DNA of 64,000 bases, from assembly GCF_004923295.1 (NCBI RefSeq), contig NZ_CP039634.1:2632001-2696000 (forward strand). Direction: 5' to 3'. The stretch comes from Azospirillum sp. TSH100. GTDB taxonomy: Bacteria > Pseudomonadota > Alphaproteobacteria > Azospirillales > Azospirillaceae. The notes under the pieces were generated by a model. That model saw only the letters and a program-made list of their open reading frames with translations, had not been told where the DNA came from and ran no database searches. Below are positions 37,994-49,529 of this stretch, piece after piece (position 1 is the first letter of the stretch; each line of letters begins with the position of its first letter). Made by a program: the position numbers and the translations under genes.

Positions 37994-38165
37994 AAGACCC
38001 CTTGTGTCTTGCACCCGACCGTCCCGCGAACCTCGCGTGGGCGGTTTTGGTGTATCTGCGCCGTTTTTCTTGGTCCGACTGTGCGTCGGCCAAGCGTATT
38101 GAATGGTCAGCGAGCTGGATCGCCCCCCTTCGGCCCGCTGCCGCCTGCCTTGGAAAGGCCCGATC

Positions 38166-38996
38166 ATGAGCGCTTCCAACCTCACCGCCCGCCAGTCGGT
38201 TCCGGCATTGCGCGCCCGCAAGGGGGGCGAACCCATCGTCTGCCTGACCGCCTACACCGCCCCGGTTGCCCGGCTGCTCGACCCACATGTCGATATCCTG
38301 CTGGTCGGTGATTCGCTTGGCATGGTGGTCTATGGGCTGGACAGCACGCTGCCGGTGACGCTGGACATGATGATCGCCCATGGCGCCGCCGTGGTGCGCG
38401 CGTCCGAACGGGCCTGTGTCGTGGTCGATCTGCCCTTCGGCAGCTATCAGGAGAGCAAGGAAGCGGCCTTCCGCGCCTCGGCCCGCGTGATGGCGGAAAC
38501 GGGCGCCCAGGCCGTGAAGCTGGAAGGCGGGCTGGAGATGGCCGAGACGGTGGCCTTCCTGACCGCCCGCGGCATCCCGGTGATGGGGCATGTCGGGCTG
38601 ACGCCGCAATCGGTGAACACGCTCGGCGGCTACAAGGCGGTCGGCCGCGATGCCGAGGCCGCCGAGCGGATCGCCGCCGACGCCCGCGCGATCACCGAAG
38701 CCGGCGCCTTCACCCTGGTGATCGAGGGCACGATGGAAGCGCTGGCCCGACGCATCACCGAAGAGGTGGCGATCCCCACCATCGGCATCGGCGGCTCGCC
38801 GGCCTGCGACGGTCAGGTTCTGGTCACCGACGACATGCTGGGCCTGTTCGGCGCCTTCCAGCCGAAATTCGTCAAGCGCTACGCCAACCTGGGCGAGACC
38901 GTCAGCGAAGCCGCCGCGACCTACGCGGCCGAAGTGCGGACCCGCGCCTTTCCGGGGCCGGAGCATTGCTTCGGGGTGAAGAAGGCTGCGGTGTAA
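38166..38996 (+). CDS. panB: 3-methyl-2-oxobutanoate hydroxymethyltransferase
   Basis: PanB makes ketopantoate from alpha-ketoisovalerate and methylene-tetrahydrofolate for pantothenate and CoA synthesis. The 276-residue TIM-barrel protein (ATG at 38166) has the key residues in [43 protein letters not shown] and [19 protein letters not shown]. Length is typical. panC is not adjacent. It stands between rpsU and the helicase gene on the same strand with a short gap of 60 bases to the latter, and no terminator is obvious. Confidence 0.96.
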   Translation: MSASNLTARQSVPALRARKGGEPIVCLTAYTAPVARLLDPHVDILLVGDSLGMVVYGLDSTLPVTLDMMIAHGAAVVRASERACVVVDLPFGSYQESKEAAFRASARVMAETGAQAVKLEGGLEMAETVAFLTARGIPVMGHVGLTPQSVNTLGGYKAVGRDAEAAERIAADARAITEAGAFTLVIEGTMEALARRITEEVAIPTIGIGGSPACDGQVLVTDDMLGLFGAFQPKFVKRYANLGETVSEAAATYAAEVRTRAFPGPEHCFGVKKAAV

Positions 38997-39056
38997 GGCC
39001 CTCATCCGCACTTCGTTCTTCCTCCGTTCCAGGCGATCCGTTACAGTCCGACCGCC

Positions 39057-41555
39057 ATGGATGCACCCTCCCCCGCCCCGATTCCGCCCAACGTCGCCGC
39101 GTGGTTCCGGTCGCGCGGCTGGGCGCCGCACCCGCATCAGGTCGCCATGGTGGAGGCTGCCGAGCGGAGGGAGAGCGCGCTGCTGATCGCGCCAACCGGC
39201 GGCGGCAAAACGCTGGCCGGCTTCCTGCCCTCGCTGATCGAACTGGCCGAGCGGCCGCGCGAGGGGCTGCACACCCTCTACATCTCGCCGCTGAAGGCGC
39301 TGGCTGTCGATATCCAGCGCAACCTGGAACAGCCGATCGCCGAGATGCGCCTGCCGATCCGGGCGGAAACCCGCACCGGCGACACGCCGGAGGCCAAGCG
39401 GAAGCGCCAGCGCACGCACCCGCCGCACATGCTGATGACGACGCCGGAAAGCCTGGCGCTGCTGCTGTCCTACACCGATGCCGACCGGCTGTTCCGCAAT
39501 CTGCGTTGCGTCATCATCGACGAGTTGCACGCGCTGGCGGGATCCAAGCGCGGTGACCTGCTGGCGCTTGGGCTGGCGCGACTGTCGCGCCTCGCCCCTG
39601 CCGCCCGGCGCGTCGGGCTGTCGGCCACGGTTGCGGAGCCGGAGCGGCTGCTGGCCTGGCTGTCGCGCCGCGGCCGATATGACGGGACGGACTCCGACGA
39701 TGTGCGCCTTGTCCTTGGCCGCAGTGGCGCCCAGGCGGAGGTCGAGATCCTGACCTCGCAGGAACGGGTGCCCTGGGCCGGCCACATGGCGATGCACGCC
39801 ATGAAGGAGATTTACGAGCGCGTCCGCCGCCAGCGCACCACCCTGCTCTTCGTCAACACCCGCGCCCAGGCCGAACTGGTGTTCCAGGCGCTGTGGCGGG
39901 TCAACGACGACAATTTGCCGATCGCGCTGCATCACGGCTCGCTGGCGGTGGAGCAGCGCCGCAAGGTCGAGGGCGCCATGGCGCGCGGCGAGTTGCGGGC
40001 GGTGGTCGCCACCTCCTCGCTCGATCTCGGCATCGACTGGGCGGCGGTCGATCTGGTGGTGCAGATCGGCGCGCCCAAGGGGTCAAGCCGGCTGGTCCAG
40101 CGCATCGGCCGCGCCAACCACCGGCTCGACGAGCCGAGCCGCGCCCTGCTGGTCCCCGCCAACCGCTTCGAGGTGCTGGAATGCCGCGCCGCGCTGGAGG
40201 CGGTGCACGACCACACGCTGGACGGCGAGGCGCCGCGCCCGGGCGGGCTGGACGTGCTGGCCCAGCATCTGCTCGGCATGGCCTGCGCCGCCCCCTTCCT
40301 GGCGGACGAGTTGTATGAGGAGGTGGTCTCCGCCGCCCCCTATGCCGCGATGACGCGCGACGAGTTCGACGACGTGCTCGATTTCGTCGCCACCGGCGGC
40401 TATGCGCTCGGGGCCTATGAGCGGTTCCAGCGGTTGAGGCTGCGCGAGGATGGCCGGATGGCGGTGGCCGGTCCGGCGGTGGCGCGGCAATACCGCATGA
40501 ATGTCGGCACCATCACGCAGGAGGCGCTGCTGCGCGTCCGCCTGAACCGCGGCCCGGTGCTGGGGGAGGTGGAGGAGTATTTCATCCAGGGACTGACACC
40601 CGGCGACACCTTCCTGTTCGCCGGCCAGCTTCTGAAATTCCTCGGCGTGCGCGAGATGGAGGCCCAGGTCGCCAAGGGCGGCACCGGCGATCCGAAGGTG
40701 CCCGCCTATGCCGGCGGGCGTCTGCCGCTGACCACCCATCTGGCCGAGCGCGTGCGCGCCATGCTGGCCGATCCGCGCCAGTGGGACGGGCTGCCGGAAG
40801 ACGTGCAGGAGTGGCTGCGGCTTCAGCGTTACCGCTCGGTCCTGCCCAACCGCGACGGGCTGCTGGTGGAGACCTTCCCCAAGGCGGGCAAGCAGTTCCT
40901 CGTCGCCTACGCCTTCGAGGGGCGCAATGCGCACCAGACGCTGGGCATGCTGCTGACCCGGCGGATGGAACGCTTCGGGCTGGGACCGCTCGGCTTCGTC
41001 GCCACCGACTATGTGCTGGCGGTATGGTCGTTGAGATCGCCCACCGACATGGACACGCTGTTCGATCAGGACATGCTGGGCGACGATCTGGAAGCCTGGA
41101 TGGACGAATCGTCGATGCTGCGGCGGACCTTCCGCAACGTGGCGCTTATCGCCGGGGTGATCGACCGCCGCCATCCGGGGCAGGAGAAGACCGGGCGGCA
41201 GGTCACCTTCTCCTCGGACCTGATCTATGATGTGCTGCGCAAGCACGATCCCGGCCATGTGCTGCTGCGGGCGACGCGGGCCGATGCGGCGGGCGGGCTG
41301 ACCGACATCCGCCGCCTGTCCGATTTCCTGGCACGGGTGCGCGGACGGATCACCCACAAGGGCCTCGACCGCATCTCCCCCCTGGCGGTGCCGGTGATCC
41401 TGGAGATCGGCCGCGAGCGGGTGGAGGGCAGCGCCACCGACGAACTGCTCGCCGCCGCCGAGGCCGAACTGCTGGCCGAGGCGATGCCGGAGTTGGCGCC
41501 CGTCAAACCGGCTGCCAAACGTGCCGGACCGCAACAGGGCCGGTTGATCCTGTGA
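39057..41555 (+). CDS. Ligase-associated DEXH-box helicase (Lhr-like)
   Basis: A superfamily 2 helicase of the Lhr group found with DNA ligase and nucleases in a DNA-damage response module. The 832-residue protein has the motifs: PTGGGKT (I), ISPLKALAVD (Ia), TTPESLALLL, DELHAL (II, DExH) and SATVAEPERL (III), then in the second RecA domain LLFVNTRAQAELVFQALWRV, STSSLDLGIDWAAVDLVVQIG-like (ATSSLDLGIDWAAVDLVVQIG trimmed) and QRIGRANHR (VI). A winged-helix and Lhr core C-terminal region follows. It overlaps the next gene by one base (TGATG), so they are translationally coupled. The usual ATP-dependent ligase and exonuclease partners are not seen here. Confidence 0.94.
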   Translation: MDAPSPAPIPPNVAAWFRSRGWAPHPHQVAMVEAAERRESALLIAPTGGGKTLAGFLPSLIELAERPREGLHTLYISPLKALAVDIQRNLEQPIAEMRLPIRAETRTGDTPEAKRKRQRTHPPHMLMTTPESLALLLSYTDADRLFRNLRCVIIDELHALAGSKRGDLLALGLARLSRLAPAARRVGLSATVAEPERLLAWLSRRGRYDGTDSDDVRLVLGRSGAQAEVEILTSQERVPWAGHMAMHAMKEIYERVRRQRTTLLFVNTRAQAELVFQALWRVNDDNLPIALHHGSLAVEQRRKVEGAMARGELRAVVATSSLDLGIDWAAVDLVVQIGAPKGSSRLVQRIGRANHRLDEPSRALLVPANRFEVLECRAALEAVHDHTLDGEAPRPGGLDVLAQHLLGMACAAPFLADELYEEVVSAAPYAAMTRDEFDDVLDFVATGGYALGAYERFQRLRLREDGRMAVAGPAVARQYRMNVGTITQEALLRVRLNRGPVLGEVEEYFIQGLTPGDTFLFAGQLLKFLGVREMEAQVAKGGTGDPKVPAYAGGRLPLTTHLAERVRAMLADPRQWDGLPEDVQEWLRLQRYRSVLPNRDGLLVETFPKAGKQFLVAYAFEGRNAHQTLGMLLTRRMERFGLGPLGFVATDYVLAVWSLRSPTDMDTLFDQDMLGDDLEAWMDESSMLRRTFRNVALIAGVIDRRHPGQEKTGRQVTFSSDLIYDVLRKHDPGHVLLRATRADAAGGLTDIRRLSDFLARVRGRITHKGLDRISPLAVPVILEIGRERVEGSATDELLAAAEAELLAEAMPELAPVKPAAKRAGPQQGRLIL

Positions 41556-42262
41556 TGCCCATGACCGAAGCCATGAACCGCGCGGCGCTGACGCTGTGCG
41601 GCGCCGAGTTGCTGGCCGATCCCTCGGGGGCCCTGCTGTGGCCGGCGGAGGGCATCCTCGCCGTCGCCGACCTGCATCTGGAAAAGGGATCGGCCTTCGC
41701 CGCGCGCGGCCGGCTGCTGCCGCCCTACGACACCCGGGCGACGCTGGACCGGCTGGCCGAATTGATCGCGACGGCGCGACCGGCGCGCGTGCTGTGCCTC
41801 GGCGACAGCTTCCACGACCGCCGCGCGGCGGAGCGGATGGCCCCCGCCGACGTGGAGCGGCTGCGCGGCCTGACCGCGTCCGTCGCCGACTGGGTGTGGA
41901 TCACCGGCAACCACGATCCCGAACCGCCGCAGGGGCTCGGCGGCCGGGTGGTGGCGGATCTCTCGCTCGGCCCTCTGACCTTCCGGCACGAGGCGCAGCC
42001 CGGCGCGGTGGGCGAGCTGTCCGGCCACCTGCATCCTGCCGCCGCGGTCGCGCTGGGCGGGCGGCGGGTGCGCGAGCGCTGCTTCGCCCATGACGGCGCC
42101 AGGCTGATCCTGCCGGCTTTCGGCAGCTTCACCGGCGGGCTGAACGTGCTGGACGCCGCCTTCGACGGGCTGCTGGCGCCGGGGTTCGAGGTGCTGATGA
42201 CGGCGCGCGGCCGGGTCTATCGCTTCCCCTGCGCCCGTTTGTCGCCGGACCGGGCGCGCTGA
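41555..42262 (+). CDS. pdeM: Ligase-associated metallophosphoesterase PdeM
   Basis: PdeM is a calcineurin-like nuclease or phosphoesterase coupled to the Lhr helicase. The 235-residue product has the two-metal motifs ADLHLEKG (Asp-x-His), GDSFHDRRA, GNHDPE (Asn-His-Asp) and GHLHP (His-x-His). ATG at 41555 overlaps the helicase stop codon (TGATG); GTG at 41552 is an alternative. Together with the helicase it forms a core of the ligase-associated DNA damage response. Biochemical activity in vivo is not established from the sequence. Confidence 0.92.
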   Translation: MPMTEAMNRAALTLCGAELLADPSGALLWPAEGILAVADLHLEKGSAFAARGRLLPPYDTRATLDRLAELIATARPARVLCLGDSFHDRRAAERMAPADVERLRGLTASVADWVWITGNHDPEPPQGLGGRVVADLSLGPLTFRHEAQPGAVGELSGHLHPAAAVALGGRRVRERCFAHDGARLILPAFGSFTGGLNVLDAAFDGLLAPGFEVLMTARGRVYRFPCARLSPDRAR

Positions 42263-42330
42263 CACTCTGGCCGAAGCGTGAGCGCGGCCTATATCGGGTG
42301 GGTCCGGAGACGAACAACCGAGCACAGCGT

Positions 42331-43800
42331 ATGTCCGCCCCCATCATCGTCTGGTTCCGCAACGACCTGCGCCTTGCCGACAATCCGGCGGTGACCGCCG
42401 CCGCCCAGGCGGCCGGAGAACGCGGCGCAGCCGTCATCCCGCTCTATATCCTGGAGGAGCAGACGGAGGACGACTGGGGGTTTGGCGGGGCGCAGCGCTG
42501 GTGGCTGCATGGCAGCCTGGAACGGCTCGCCACCTGCTGCGCCCGCCACGGCTCGCCGCTGGTGCTGCGCCGGGGCGAACCGGCCGCCGTGCTCGACGCG
42601 CTGATCGCCGAAACCGGGGCGGGCTGTGTGCTGTGGAACCGCCGCTACACACCCGCCCAGACCGCCCGCGATTCGACGATCAAGGAGCGGCTGAAGGCGC
42701 GTGGCGTCGATGCCCGCAGTTTCAACGCCGCCCTGCTGGCCGAACCCTGGACGGTGCGTAACAAGAGCGGCGGCCCGTTCAAGGTGTTCACCCCTTTCTG
42801 GCGCCATCTGTCGGCCACGCTGAACCCGCCGCTGCCGACCCGCGCGCCTGCTGCCCTGAGGACACCGGATCCCTCGCCGGCCAGCGACCCGCTGGAAAGC
42901 TGGGGCCTTCTGCCGACCAAACCCGATTGGGCGGCCGGGCTGCGCAAGCGCTGGGTGCCGGGGGAGACGGCGGCGCTGTCCCACCTCGCCGATTTCCTCG
43001 ACGGGCCGGTCGGGGTCTATGCCACCGAGCGTGACCGGCCGGACCGTGCCGGCACCTCGGCCCTGTCGCCCTATCTGGCCTTCGGCGAGATCGGGCCGCG
43101 GCAGGTCTGGCATGCCGCCCGCCATGCCGCCGATGCCCGGCCGGAACTGGCGCCCGGAATCGACGCCTTCCTGCGTGAAGTGGGCTGGCGAGAGTTCCAG
43201 TATCACCTGCTGCACCACGCGCCGGAGTTGCCCGACAGCCCGCTCGATCGCCGCTTCGCCGATTTCCCCTGGCGCGAGGATGCCGCCGGGCTGCGGGCGT
43301 GGCAGCGCGGGCGTACCGGCTATCCCATCGTCGATGCCGGAATGCGCCAGCTGTGGGAAACCGGCTGGATGCACAACCGGGTGCGGATGATCGTCGCGTC
43401 CTTCCTGGTCAAGGATCTGCTGCTGCCCTGGCAGGAAGGCGAACGCTGGTTCTGGGACACGCTGGTCGATGCCGATCTGGCCCAGAATGCCGGCAACTGG
43501 CAGTGGGTGGCCGGCTGCGGCGCCGACGCCGCCCCCTTCTTCCGCGTCTTCAATCCGGTGCTGCAGGGCGAGAAGTTCGATCCCGAGGGTGACTACGTCC
43601 GCCGCTATGTGCCTGAGCTGGACCGCCTGCCGCCGCGCTGGATCCATCAACCCTGGGCGGCGCCGACCGAGGTGCTGCGGCAGGCCGGCGTCCGGCTGGG
43701 CGACGATTACCCTCGGCCGATCCTCGACCATGCCTCCGCCCGCGACCGGGCGCTGGCCCTCTACAGCGACCGCAAGGGCAAGGTGGAGGCGGCGGACTGA
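42331..43800 (+). CDS. phr: Deoxyribodipyrimidine photolyase
   Basis: This flavoenzyme splits UV-induced cyclobutane pyrimidine dimers with light energy. The 489-residue product has the antenna domain (IIVWFRNDLRLADNPAV), and the FAD-binding domain with TSALSPYLAFGEIGPRQVW, WREFQYHLLHHAPELPDSPL, the DAGMRQLWETGWMHNRVRMIVASFLVKDLLLPWQEGE-type core and DADLAQNAGNWQWVAG. It matches class I CPD photolyases; cryptochrome identity is less likely given the complete catalytic core. ATG at 42331 follows 68 bases after pdeM, so a DNA repair cluster of three genes seems plausible. A plus-strand terminator follows at 43949-43979. Confidence 0.95.
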   Translation: MSAPIIVWFRNDLRLADNPAVTAAAQAAGERGAAVIPLYILEEQTEDDWGFGGAQRWWLHGSLERLATCCARHGSPLVLRRGEPAAVLDALIAETGAGCVLWNRRYTPAQTARDSTIKERLKARGVDARSFNAALLAEPWTVRNKSGGPFKVFTPFWRHLSATLNPPLPTRAPAALRTPDPSPASDPLESWGLLPTKPDWAAGLRKRWVPGETAALSHLADFLDGPVGVYATERDRPDRAGTSALSPYLAFGEIGPRQVWHAARHAADARPELAPGIDAFLREVGWREFQYHLLHHAPELPDSPLDRRFADFPWREDAAGLRAWQRGRTGYPIVDAGMRQLWETGWMHNRVRMIVASFLVKDLLLPWQEGERWFWDTLVDADLAQNAGNWQWVAGCGADAAPFFRVFNPVLQGEKFDPEGDYVRRYVPELDRLPPRWIHQPWAAPTEVLRQAGVRLGDDYPRPILDHASARDRALALYSDRKGKVEAAD

Positions 43801-43948
43801 CCGCTGATCTTCACCGAACGGTCACCGCGACGCCGGCAAACGGTCATGCAGGCGGACTATTCTTCACAGAGCGGCCCGGTGCGGCCGCCCGTCCCAAAAA
43901 GCCGTCCCAAAAAGAAAGAACAACCGCCACCTGAAAAGGCGGAACTGC

Positions 43949-43979
43949 AAGGCGGCCCTTCCCGCGGGGCCGCCTTTTT
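43949..43979 (+). terminator. Terminator downstream of phr
   Basis: AAGGCGGCCC (43949-43958) pairs with GGGCCGCCTT (43967-43976), followed by TTTTT (to 43979). It isolates the DNA-repair genes from the zur region just beyond. Confidence 0.85.
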
Positions 43980-44006
43980 CCTTGTCGCGTTGCATCGGCC
44001 GGAAGA

Positions 44007-44023
44007 GTGTTATAAAGTAACAC
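44007..44023 (+). promoter_or_regulatory. Zur-box-like palindrome in front of zur
   Basis: GTGTTATAAAGTAACAC is a perfect 6-bp dyad with a 5-base spacer lying directly before the ATG (44026). The sequence is close to the GTTATA..TATAAC-type zinc boxes bound by Fur/Zur proteins in alphaproteobacteria; autoregulation of zur by zinc is the inference. Confidence 0.7.
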
Positions 44024-44025
44024 CC

Positions 44026-44492
44026 ATGTCCGCGCTTCACGACCATACCCACTGCATCGCCGATGCCCTGACCCGTGCCGACGCGCTGTGCGCCGAACGG
44101 GGGGCGCGGCTGACCTCGTTGCGCCGCCGCGTGCTGGAGCTGGTGTGGTCCAGCCACCGGCCACGCGGCGCCTATGCGATCCTGGAGGACCTGAGCCAGC
44201 AGGACGGCAAGGCGGCGGCGCCGCTGACCGTCTACCGCGCGCTGGAGTTCCTGGTCGAACAGGGACTGGTCCACCGCATCGAATCGCTGAACGCCTATGT
44301 CGGCTGCGCCGCGCCGGGGGCTGTCCATTCCGGGCAGTTCCTGGTGTGCGAGGCCTGCGGCGATGCCGCCGAGATCGACGATCCGGGGGTCGGCGCCGCC
44401 ATCAAAGCCGCAGCGGCCGGGCACGGCTTCCGTGTCCAGCGCCCCACCGTCGAAGTGCGCGGCCTATGCAAATCCTGTCAGGAGACTTCCCG

Positions 44493-44496
<4 letters not shown>
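44026..44496 (+). CDS. zur: Zinc uptake regulator, Fur family (Zur)
   Basis: Zur represses zinc-acquisition genes when zinc is bound. The 156-residue protein (ATG at 44026 just after the Zur-like box) has a winged-helix N-terminal domain (RLTSLRRRVLELVWSSHRPRGAYAILEDL, PLTVYRALEFLVEQGLVHRIES) and a zinc-binding dimerisation domain with GAVHSGQFLVCEACGDAAEIDD (Cys pair) and the second C-x-x-C, GLCKSCQETSR, at the end. Both structural-zinc cysteine pairs are intact, and the overall pattern is Zur-like rather than Fur or PerR. Its stop overlaps the start of the CobW gene, so the two are coupled. Confidence 0.9.
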
Positions 44497-45716
<1,220 letters not shown>

Positions 45717-45760
45717 GGGTCACGGCAGGGAGGGAGCATCGTCAGTCGAGGCTTCCTCCC

Positions 45761-47731
45761 TCACCGCTCCACCACCCGCCGCAACGGACTGTCCCCCACG
45801 GGCCACACCCCGCGGTCCGCCGCCTTCGCGCCGTCGAACACCAGCCAGCTCTGCCGCCCGTAATGCGGCAGCGGGCGCACCAGCGCGGTCAACGCCTCGG
45901 CATCGGCGCCCGACACCACCAGCGCCGTCCGCCCATCCGCCGCGCGCGACACCCACACCCGCGCCGTGCCGCGCCCGGCCAGTTCGGCCGGCGCCGGCGG
46001 CAGTCCGCGCCGCTCCAGATCCCGGGCCACCGCCGCATCGGTCCCGACCAGCAGCAGCGGCACCGCACCACCACTCCCCTCCTTGCCGGCACCGTCCATC
46101 AGGCGCCCGGCAAGTATCCGCGCCGCCTCCGCCGCATCGCCATCAGCGGCGATCACCCGCTCGGCCTCCGGCCGCAGGGTGACGTCGCGCAGGATCGGCG
46201 GCGCCTCGCCCGGCGCCAGCCGGCGGAACAGGTCGAAGTCCGGATCAACCGACACCGCCCGCACCGCCGCCTTGGCGGGCACCCGCAGGGTCGCCTGCCG
46301 GCCGTCGAATCGAACGACATGGTCCTCCACCCCGGCCGCCGTCTCCAGCCGCACCGGCACCGACAGGGTGTAGGGCGCTTCGGCCTCCTGCCGCAGGGTC
46401 AGCAGCACGCCGCCGCCATCCGTCCTGTCATCCGCCCCGACATCCACCAGCGTCAGCATCGGCGCGCCCCGGCGCTCGACCCACTGGCCGAACAGCCTGC
46501 CGAGATCTTGGCCGGACGCCGCCTCGAAGGAACGGCGAAGATCGGACCAGCCGGCGTTGCGGAAGGCAAAGCCGCTCCAGAACCGGCGGATGCCGGCGTC
46601 GAAGGCCTCGCGGCCGATCTCCGCCTCCAGCATGTGGAACAGCATCGCCGCCTTGCCATAGCCGACGATCTGCGAGGCATCATGCGTCTTGGACAGGAAT
46701 TCGGTCAGCGGACGGTCGCGCTCGGCCGGCAGGGCGGCATAGTCGCGCAGCCAATCCAGCCGCATCGCCCGCGCCGCATCGGTGCCGCGCGCCTGGGCGG
46801 CGGCATAATCGGCCATGTAGGTGGTCAGTCCCTCAGCCCAATTGCCGGGCCAGTTGCCGCCCTCGCCGACCCGGACGCCGTTGCCCCACCAGTTGTGCAT
46901 GATCTCGTGGGTCAGCGACTGGCTGCGGATGAAGGGCAGCGGCAGCACCGCCCGGCCGATGGCGGTCAGGCCGGGAAAGCCCAGCCCGACCGGCGGCGGA
47001 ACCGAAACGATGCTGAAGCCGTCGAAGGGATAGGCACCGATGCGGGCGGAGCCGTCGGCAATGGCCTGCTGCGACAGGCCGAGATAGCCGTCGGCCAGCC
47101 CGCCCTGTTCCGGATGGCGGTAGAGCCGCAGGCGCAACCCGTCCGCCATCCGTTCGTCAACCGTCCAGGCCCCGGCGAAGACGGAGGGTTCCTCGACGCT
47201 GCGATCCTCGGAGAACACGGCACGATAGCCGGCGGCGTCGCGCCCCTCCTCGACCAGCCGGCCAGTGGCGACGGCGACATAGGGCGCCGGCACCCGCACC
47301 GACAGGCGCCAGGTTGGTGGCTCGTCGGCCGCAGTCGCCGGATCCGGCAACCATCCGCTTAGCCCCGGCAGGAAAGCGCCGTCGCCATCCAGCGCCAGAG
47401 CGGTTCCGACGGCGAAGCCCGGCAGCCGTCCGCCATAGCGGATGGTCACCGCTTCCCCACCCTCAGGCACCACCAGCCGCAACCCGCCGCCGCGCCGGTC
47501 CACCGGTATGAGACGGTCGCCGGCCCGAACCTCCTGCACCGCCAGGGCCGGATCCAGCCGCAGGGACCGCGCCCCGGCGGGCAGGTTGAGCCGGTCCACC
47601 ACCTCGATCCGGCTGGCGGCAGGATCGAGCGTCAGGTCGATGTCATGATGAAGAGGTGCGGCACCGGCCGGAGCAACCACGCCCAGAACCAGCCCCGCCA
47701 GGGCCATGGCCCGGAAGCACGGGATCGTCAT
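45761..47731 (-). CDS. Secreted M1-family-like metallopeptidase
   Basis: A signal peptide (MTIPCFRAMALAGLVLGVVAPAGAA, start 47731) exports the 656-residue product. An N-terminal beta domain is followed by a gluzincin catalytic domain: the zinc motif HEIMHNWWGN (two His ligands and the catalytic Glu) and, 18 residues later, the third ligand Glu in NWAEGLTTYMAD. Then FHMLEAEIGREAFDAGIRRFW follows. The GxMEN-type exopeptidase substrate motif is not obvious, so it may not be a true aminopeptidase. It is convergent with the CobW gene, about 45 bases apart, and downstream of the Cache chemoreceptor. Confidence 0.88.
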   Translation of the reverse strand: MTIPCFRAMALAGLVLGVVAPAGAAPLHHDIDLTLDPAASRIEVVDRLNLPAGARSLRLDPALAVQEVRAGDRLIPVDRRGGGLRLVVPEGGEAVTIRYGGRLPGFAVGTALALDGDGAFLPGLSGWLPDPATAADEPPTWRLSVRVPAPYVAVATGRLVEEGRDAAGYRAVFSEDRSVEEPSVFAGAWTVDERMADGLRLRLYRHPEQGGLADGYLGLSQQAIADGSARIGAYPFDGFSIVSVPPPVGLGFPGLTAIGRAVLPLPFIRSQSLTHEIMHNWWGNGVRVGEGGNWPGNWAEGLTTYMADYAAAQARGTDAARAMRLDWLRDYAALPAERDRPLTEFLSKTHDASQIVGYGKAAMLFHMLEAEIGREAFDAGIRRFWSGFAFRNAGWSDLRRSFEAASGQDLGRLFGQWVERRGAPMLTLVDVGADDRTDGGGVLLTLRQEAEAPYTLSVPVRLETAAGVEDHVVRFDGRQATLRVPAKAAVRAVSVDPDFDLFRRLAPGEAPPILRDVTLRPEAERVIAADGDAAEAARILAGRLMDGAGKEGSGGAVPLLLVGTDAAVARDLERRGLPPAPAELAGRGTARVWVSRAADGRTALVVSGADAEALTALVRPLPHYGRQSWLVFDGAKAADRGVWPVGDSPLRRVVER

Positions 47732-47800
47732 GGCCAAGACTATAGCGCTGAAACGGCAGGGAACCAGCGGCAGCGGAAACCCTGCCCGTGCCGCGGCGGC

Positions 47801-49486
47801 TCAGGCCGCGCGGATACTGGTCATGAAGGTCTCGACCTCACTCCGCAGCTTGTCGGCAACTCCCGCCAGCCGGTCGGCCTCGCCCAGCATCGCCTCGGCC
47901 TTGCCGCCGGCATCGGCGGATGCCTCGTTGGCGCCGGCCACGTTCAGCGACACCGCCTGCGCGCCCTCCGCGGCGTTATGGACATTCCGCGAAATCTCGT
48001 TGGTCGCCGCACCCTGCTCCTCGACGGCGGCGGCAATGGTGCCGGCGATGCCGGTCATCTGGCCGATGATGCTGCCGATGTCGCGGATCGCCACGACCGC
48101 CGCGTCGGTCGCCTGCTGGATCTCGGAGATCTTCCGCTGGATGTCCTCGGTGGCGCGGGCGGTCTGTCCGGCCAGCCCCTTGACCTCGCTGGCGACCACG
48201 GCGAACCCCTTGCCATGCTCCCCGGCGCGGGCGGCCTCGATGGTGGCGTTCAAGGCCAGCAGATTGGTCTGGCCGGCGATCGAGTTGATCAGGTTGACGA
48301 CCTCTCCCACCTCGTTGGCGGCGCGCACCAGACCATCCATGATCTCATTGGTCTTGGTGGCCTCGTCGACCGCACGATGGGCGATCTCGCTCGACACGCC
48401 GGCCTGCTTGCCGATCTCGCTGATCGAGCAGGTCAGTTCCTCCGCCGCCGCGGCGACCGATCCGATGCTGGACTTCGCCGTATCGGCGGCCTGGAAGGCG
48501 GCGGTGCTGCGGTCGGTGGCGACGCTGGCGCTGTCGGCCAAGGTTCGGGCCGTCCCCCGCATGGTGCCGGCCGATGCGGTCACCAGCCGCACCACCTCGC
48601 CGATCGAGTGCTCGAAGGAATCCGCGAGCGATGCCAGCAGCGCGGCACGATCGGCCTGCGCCTTCACCCTCATTTCCTCCTGCTGCAAACGCAGGCTGTG
48701 ATTCTCGGCGGCGCGTTCCTTGAAAACACTCATCGCGGCAGCCATCTCACCGACCTCGTCACGCCGGCCGGCATCCGTCACCGCGACCGTGACGTCGCCG
48801 TCGGCAAGGCGGCGCATGACCTGGGTCAGCCGCGTCAGCGGCTTGGTGATCGAACGGGCGATCAGCAGCGCCATGATCGCCGCCATGCCGCCCAGCAGAG
48901 CCGCGACCAGTCCGGCTTCGATCGCATGCGCCCGGAAATCGGCCTCGATATGGTCGACGAAAACGCCGGACCCCACCACCCACTTCCATCCGGGCGACAT
49001 TGCCGCATAGGCGACCTTCAGAAGCGGCGTCTCCTCGGCGGTCCTCTGCCAGGAGAAATACACATGCCCACCGCCGGCGCGGGCCGCCTCGCCCAGCATC
49101 CGGGCATAAGGAACGCCGTTCACATCGCGGACCCCGTCGAAGTCACGGCCTTCCAATTGCGGCTGGACCCCGTGAACCAGCAGCTTGTTGTCCGGGCTGG
49201 TAATGAAGAAATAGTCCGACCTGCTGCCATAGCGCATGGTGCGGATGACATCGCGCGCCTTGGTCTGGGCCTCCTCGGCGGACATCTCTCCCTTGGCCGC
49301 ACGGTCCTCGAAATAGCGGACGACCCCCAACGCAACTTCCACCACGGCGCGGACCTTGTCCTGGTTCGCCGCCTCCTGCGAGCTCCGCATCGACTGAAGC
49401 AGAAGTCCGCTTCCCATGATGAAAGCCAGAAGCATGACGATCGGCAGACTGATCAGCTTCCGGTGTATGGTAATTCTCAATTTCAT
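47801..49486 (-). CDS. Methyl-accepting chemotaxis protein with a single Cache domain
   Basis: The 561-residue chemoreceptor has TM1 at about residues 11-31 ([19 protein letters not shown]), then a periplasmic sCache_2-type domain (about 35-185) with [21 protein letters not shown] and [16 protein letters not shown] as signature strands, TM2 at about 190-213, HAMP, and the signalling hairpin with [24 protein letters not shown]. The ligands of this Cache type are usually small carboxylates, but that is inference. No CheR-tethering pentapeptide is present. It has a TATAAT -10 element upstream. Confidence 0.93.
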   Translation of the reverse strand: MKLRITIHRKLISLPIVMLLAFIMGSGLLLQSMRSSQEAANQDKVRAVVEVALGVVRYFEDRAAKGEMSAEEAQTKARDVIRTMRYGSRSDYFFITSPDNKLLVHGVQPQLEGRDFDGVRDVNGVPYARMLGEAARAGGGHVYFSWQRTAEETPLLKVAYAAMSPGWKWVVGSGVFVDHIEADFRAHAIEAGLVAALLGGMAAIMALLIARSITKPLTRLTQVMRRLADGDVTVAVTDAGRRDEVGEMAAAMSVFKERAAENHSLRLQQEEMRVKAQADRAALLASLADSFEHSIGEVVRLVTASAGTMRGTARTLADSASVATDRSTAAFQAADTAKSSIGSVAAAAEELTCSISEIGKQAGVSSEIAHRAVDEATKTNEIMDGLVRAANEVGEVVNLINSIAGQTNLLALNATIEAARAGEHGKGFAVVASEVKGLAGQTARATEDIQRKISEIQQATDAAVVAIRDIGSIIGQMTGIAGTIAAAVEEQGAATNEISRNVHNAAEGAQAVSLNVAGANEASADAGGKAEAMLGEADRLAGVADKLRSEVETFMTSIRAA

Positions 49487-49523
49487 TTGAGACCCTTAAC
49501 AAAGAGGCGGCCGTTTCGAGACC

Positions 49524-49529
49524 ATTATA
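49524..49529 (-). promoter_or_regulatory. Probable -10 element upstream of the Cache chemoreceptor
   Basis: TATAAT on the minus strand lies 38-43 bases upstream of the start codon at 49486. At 17 bases upstream the -35 is a poor match (ACTTCG), so activation by another factor is possible. Confidence 0.4.
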
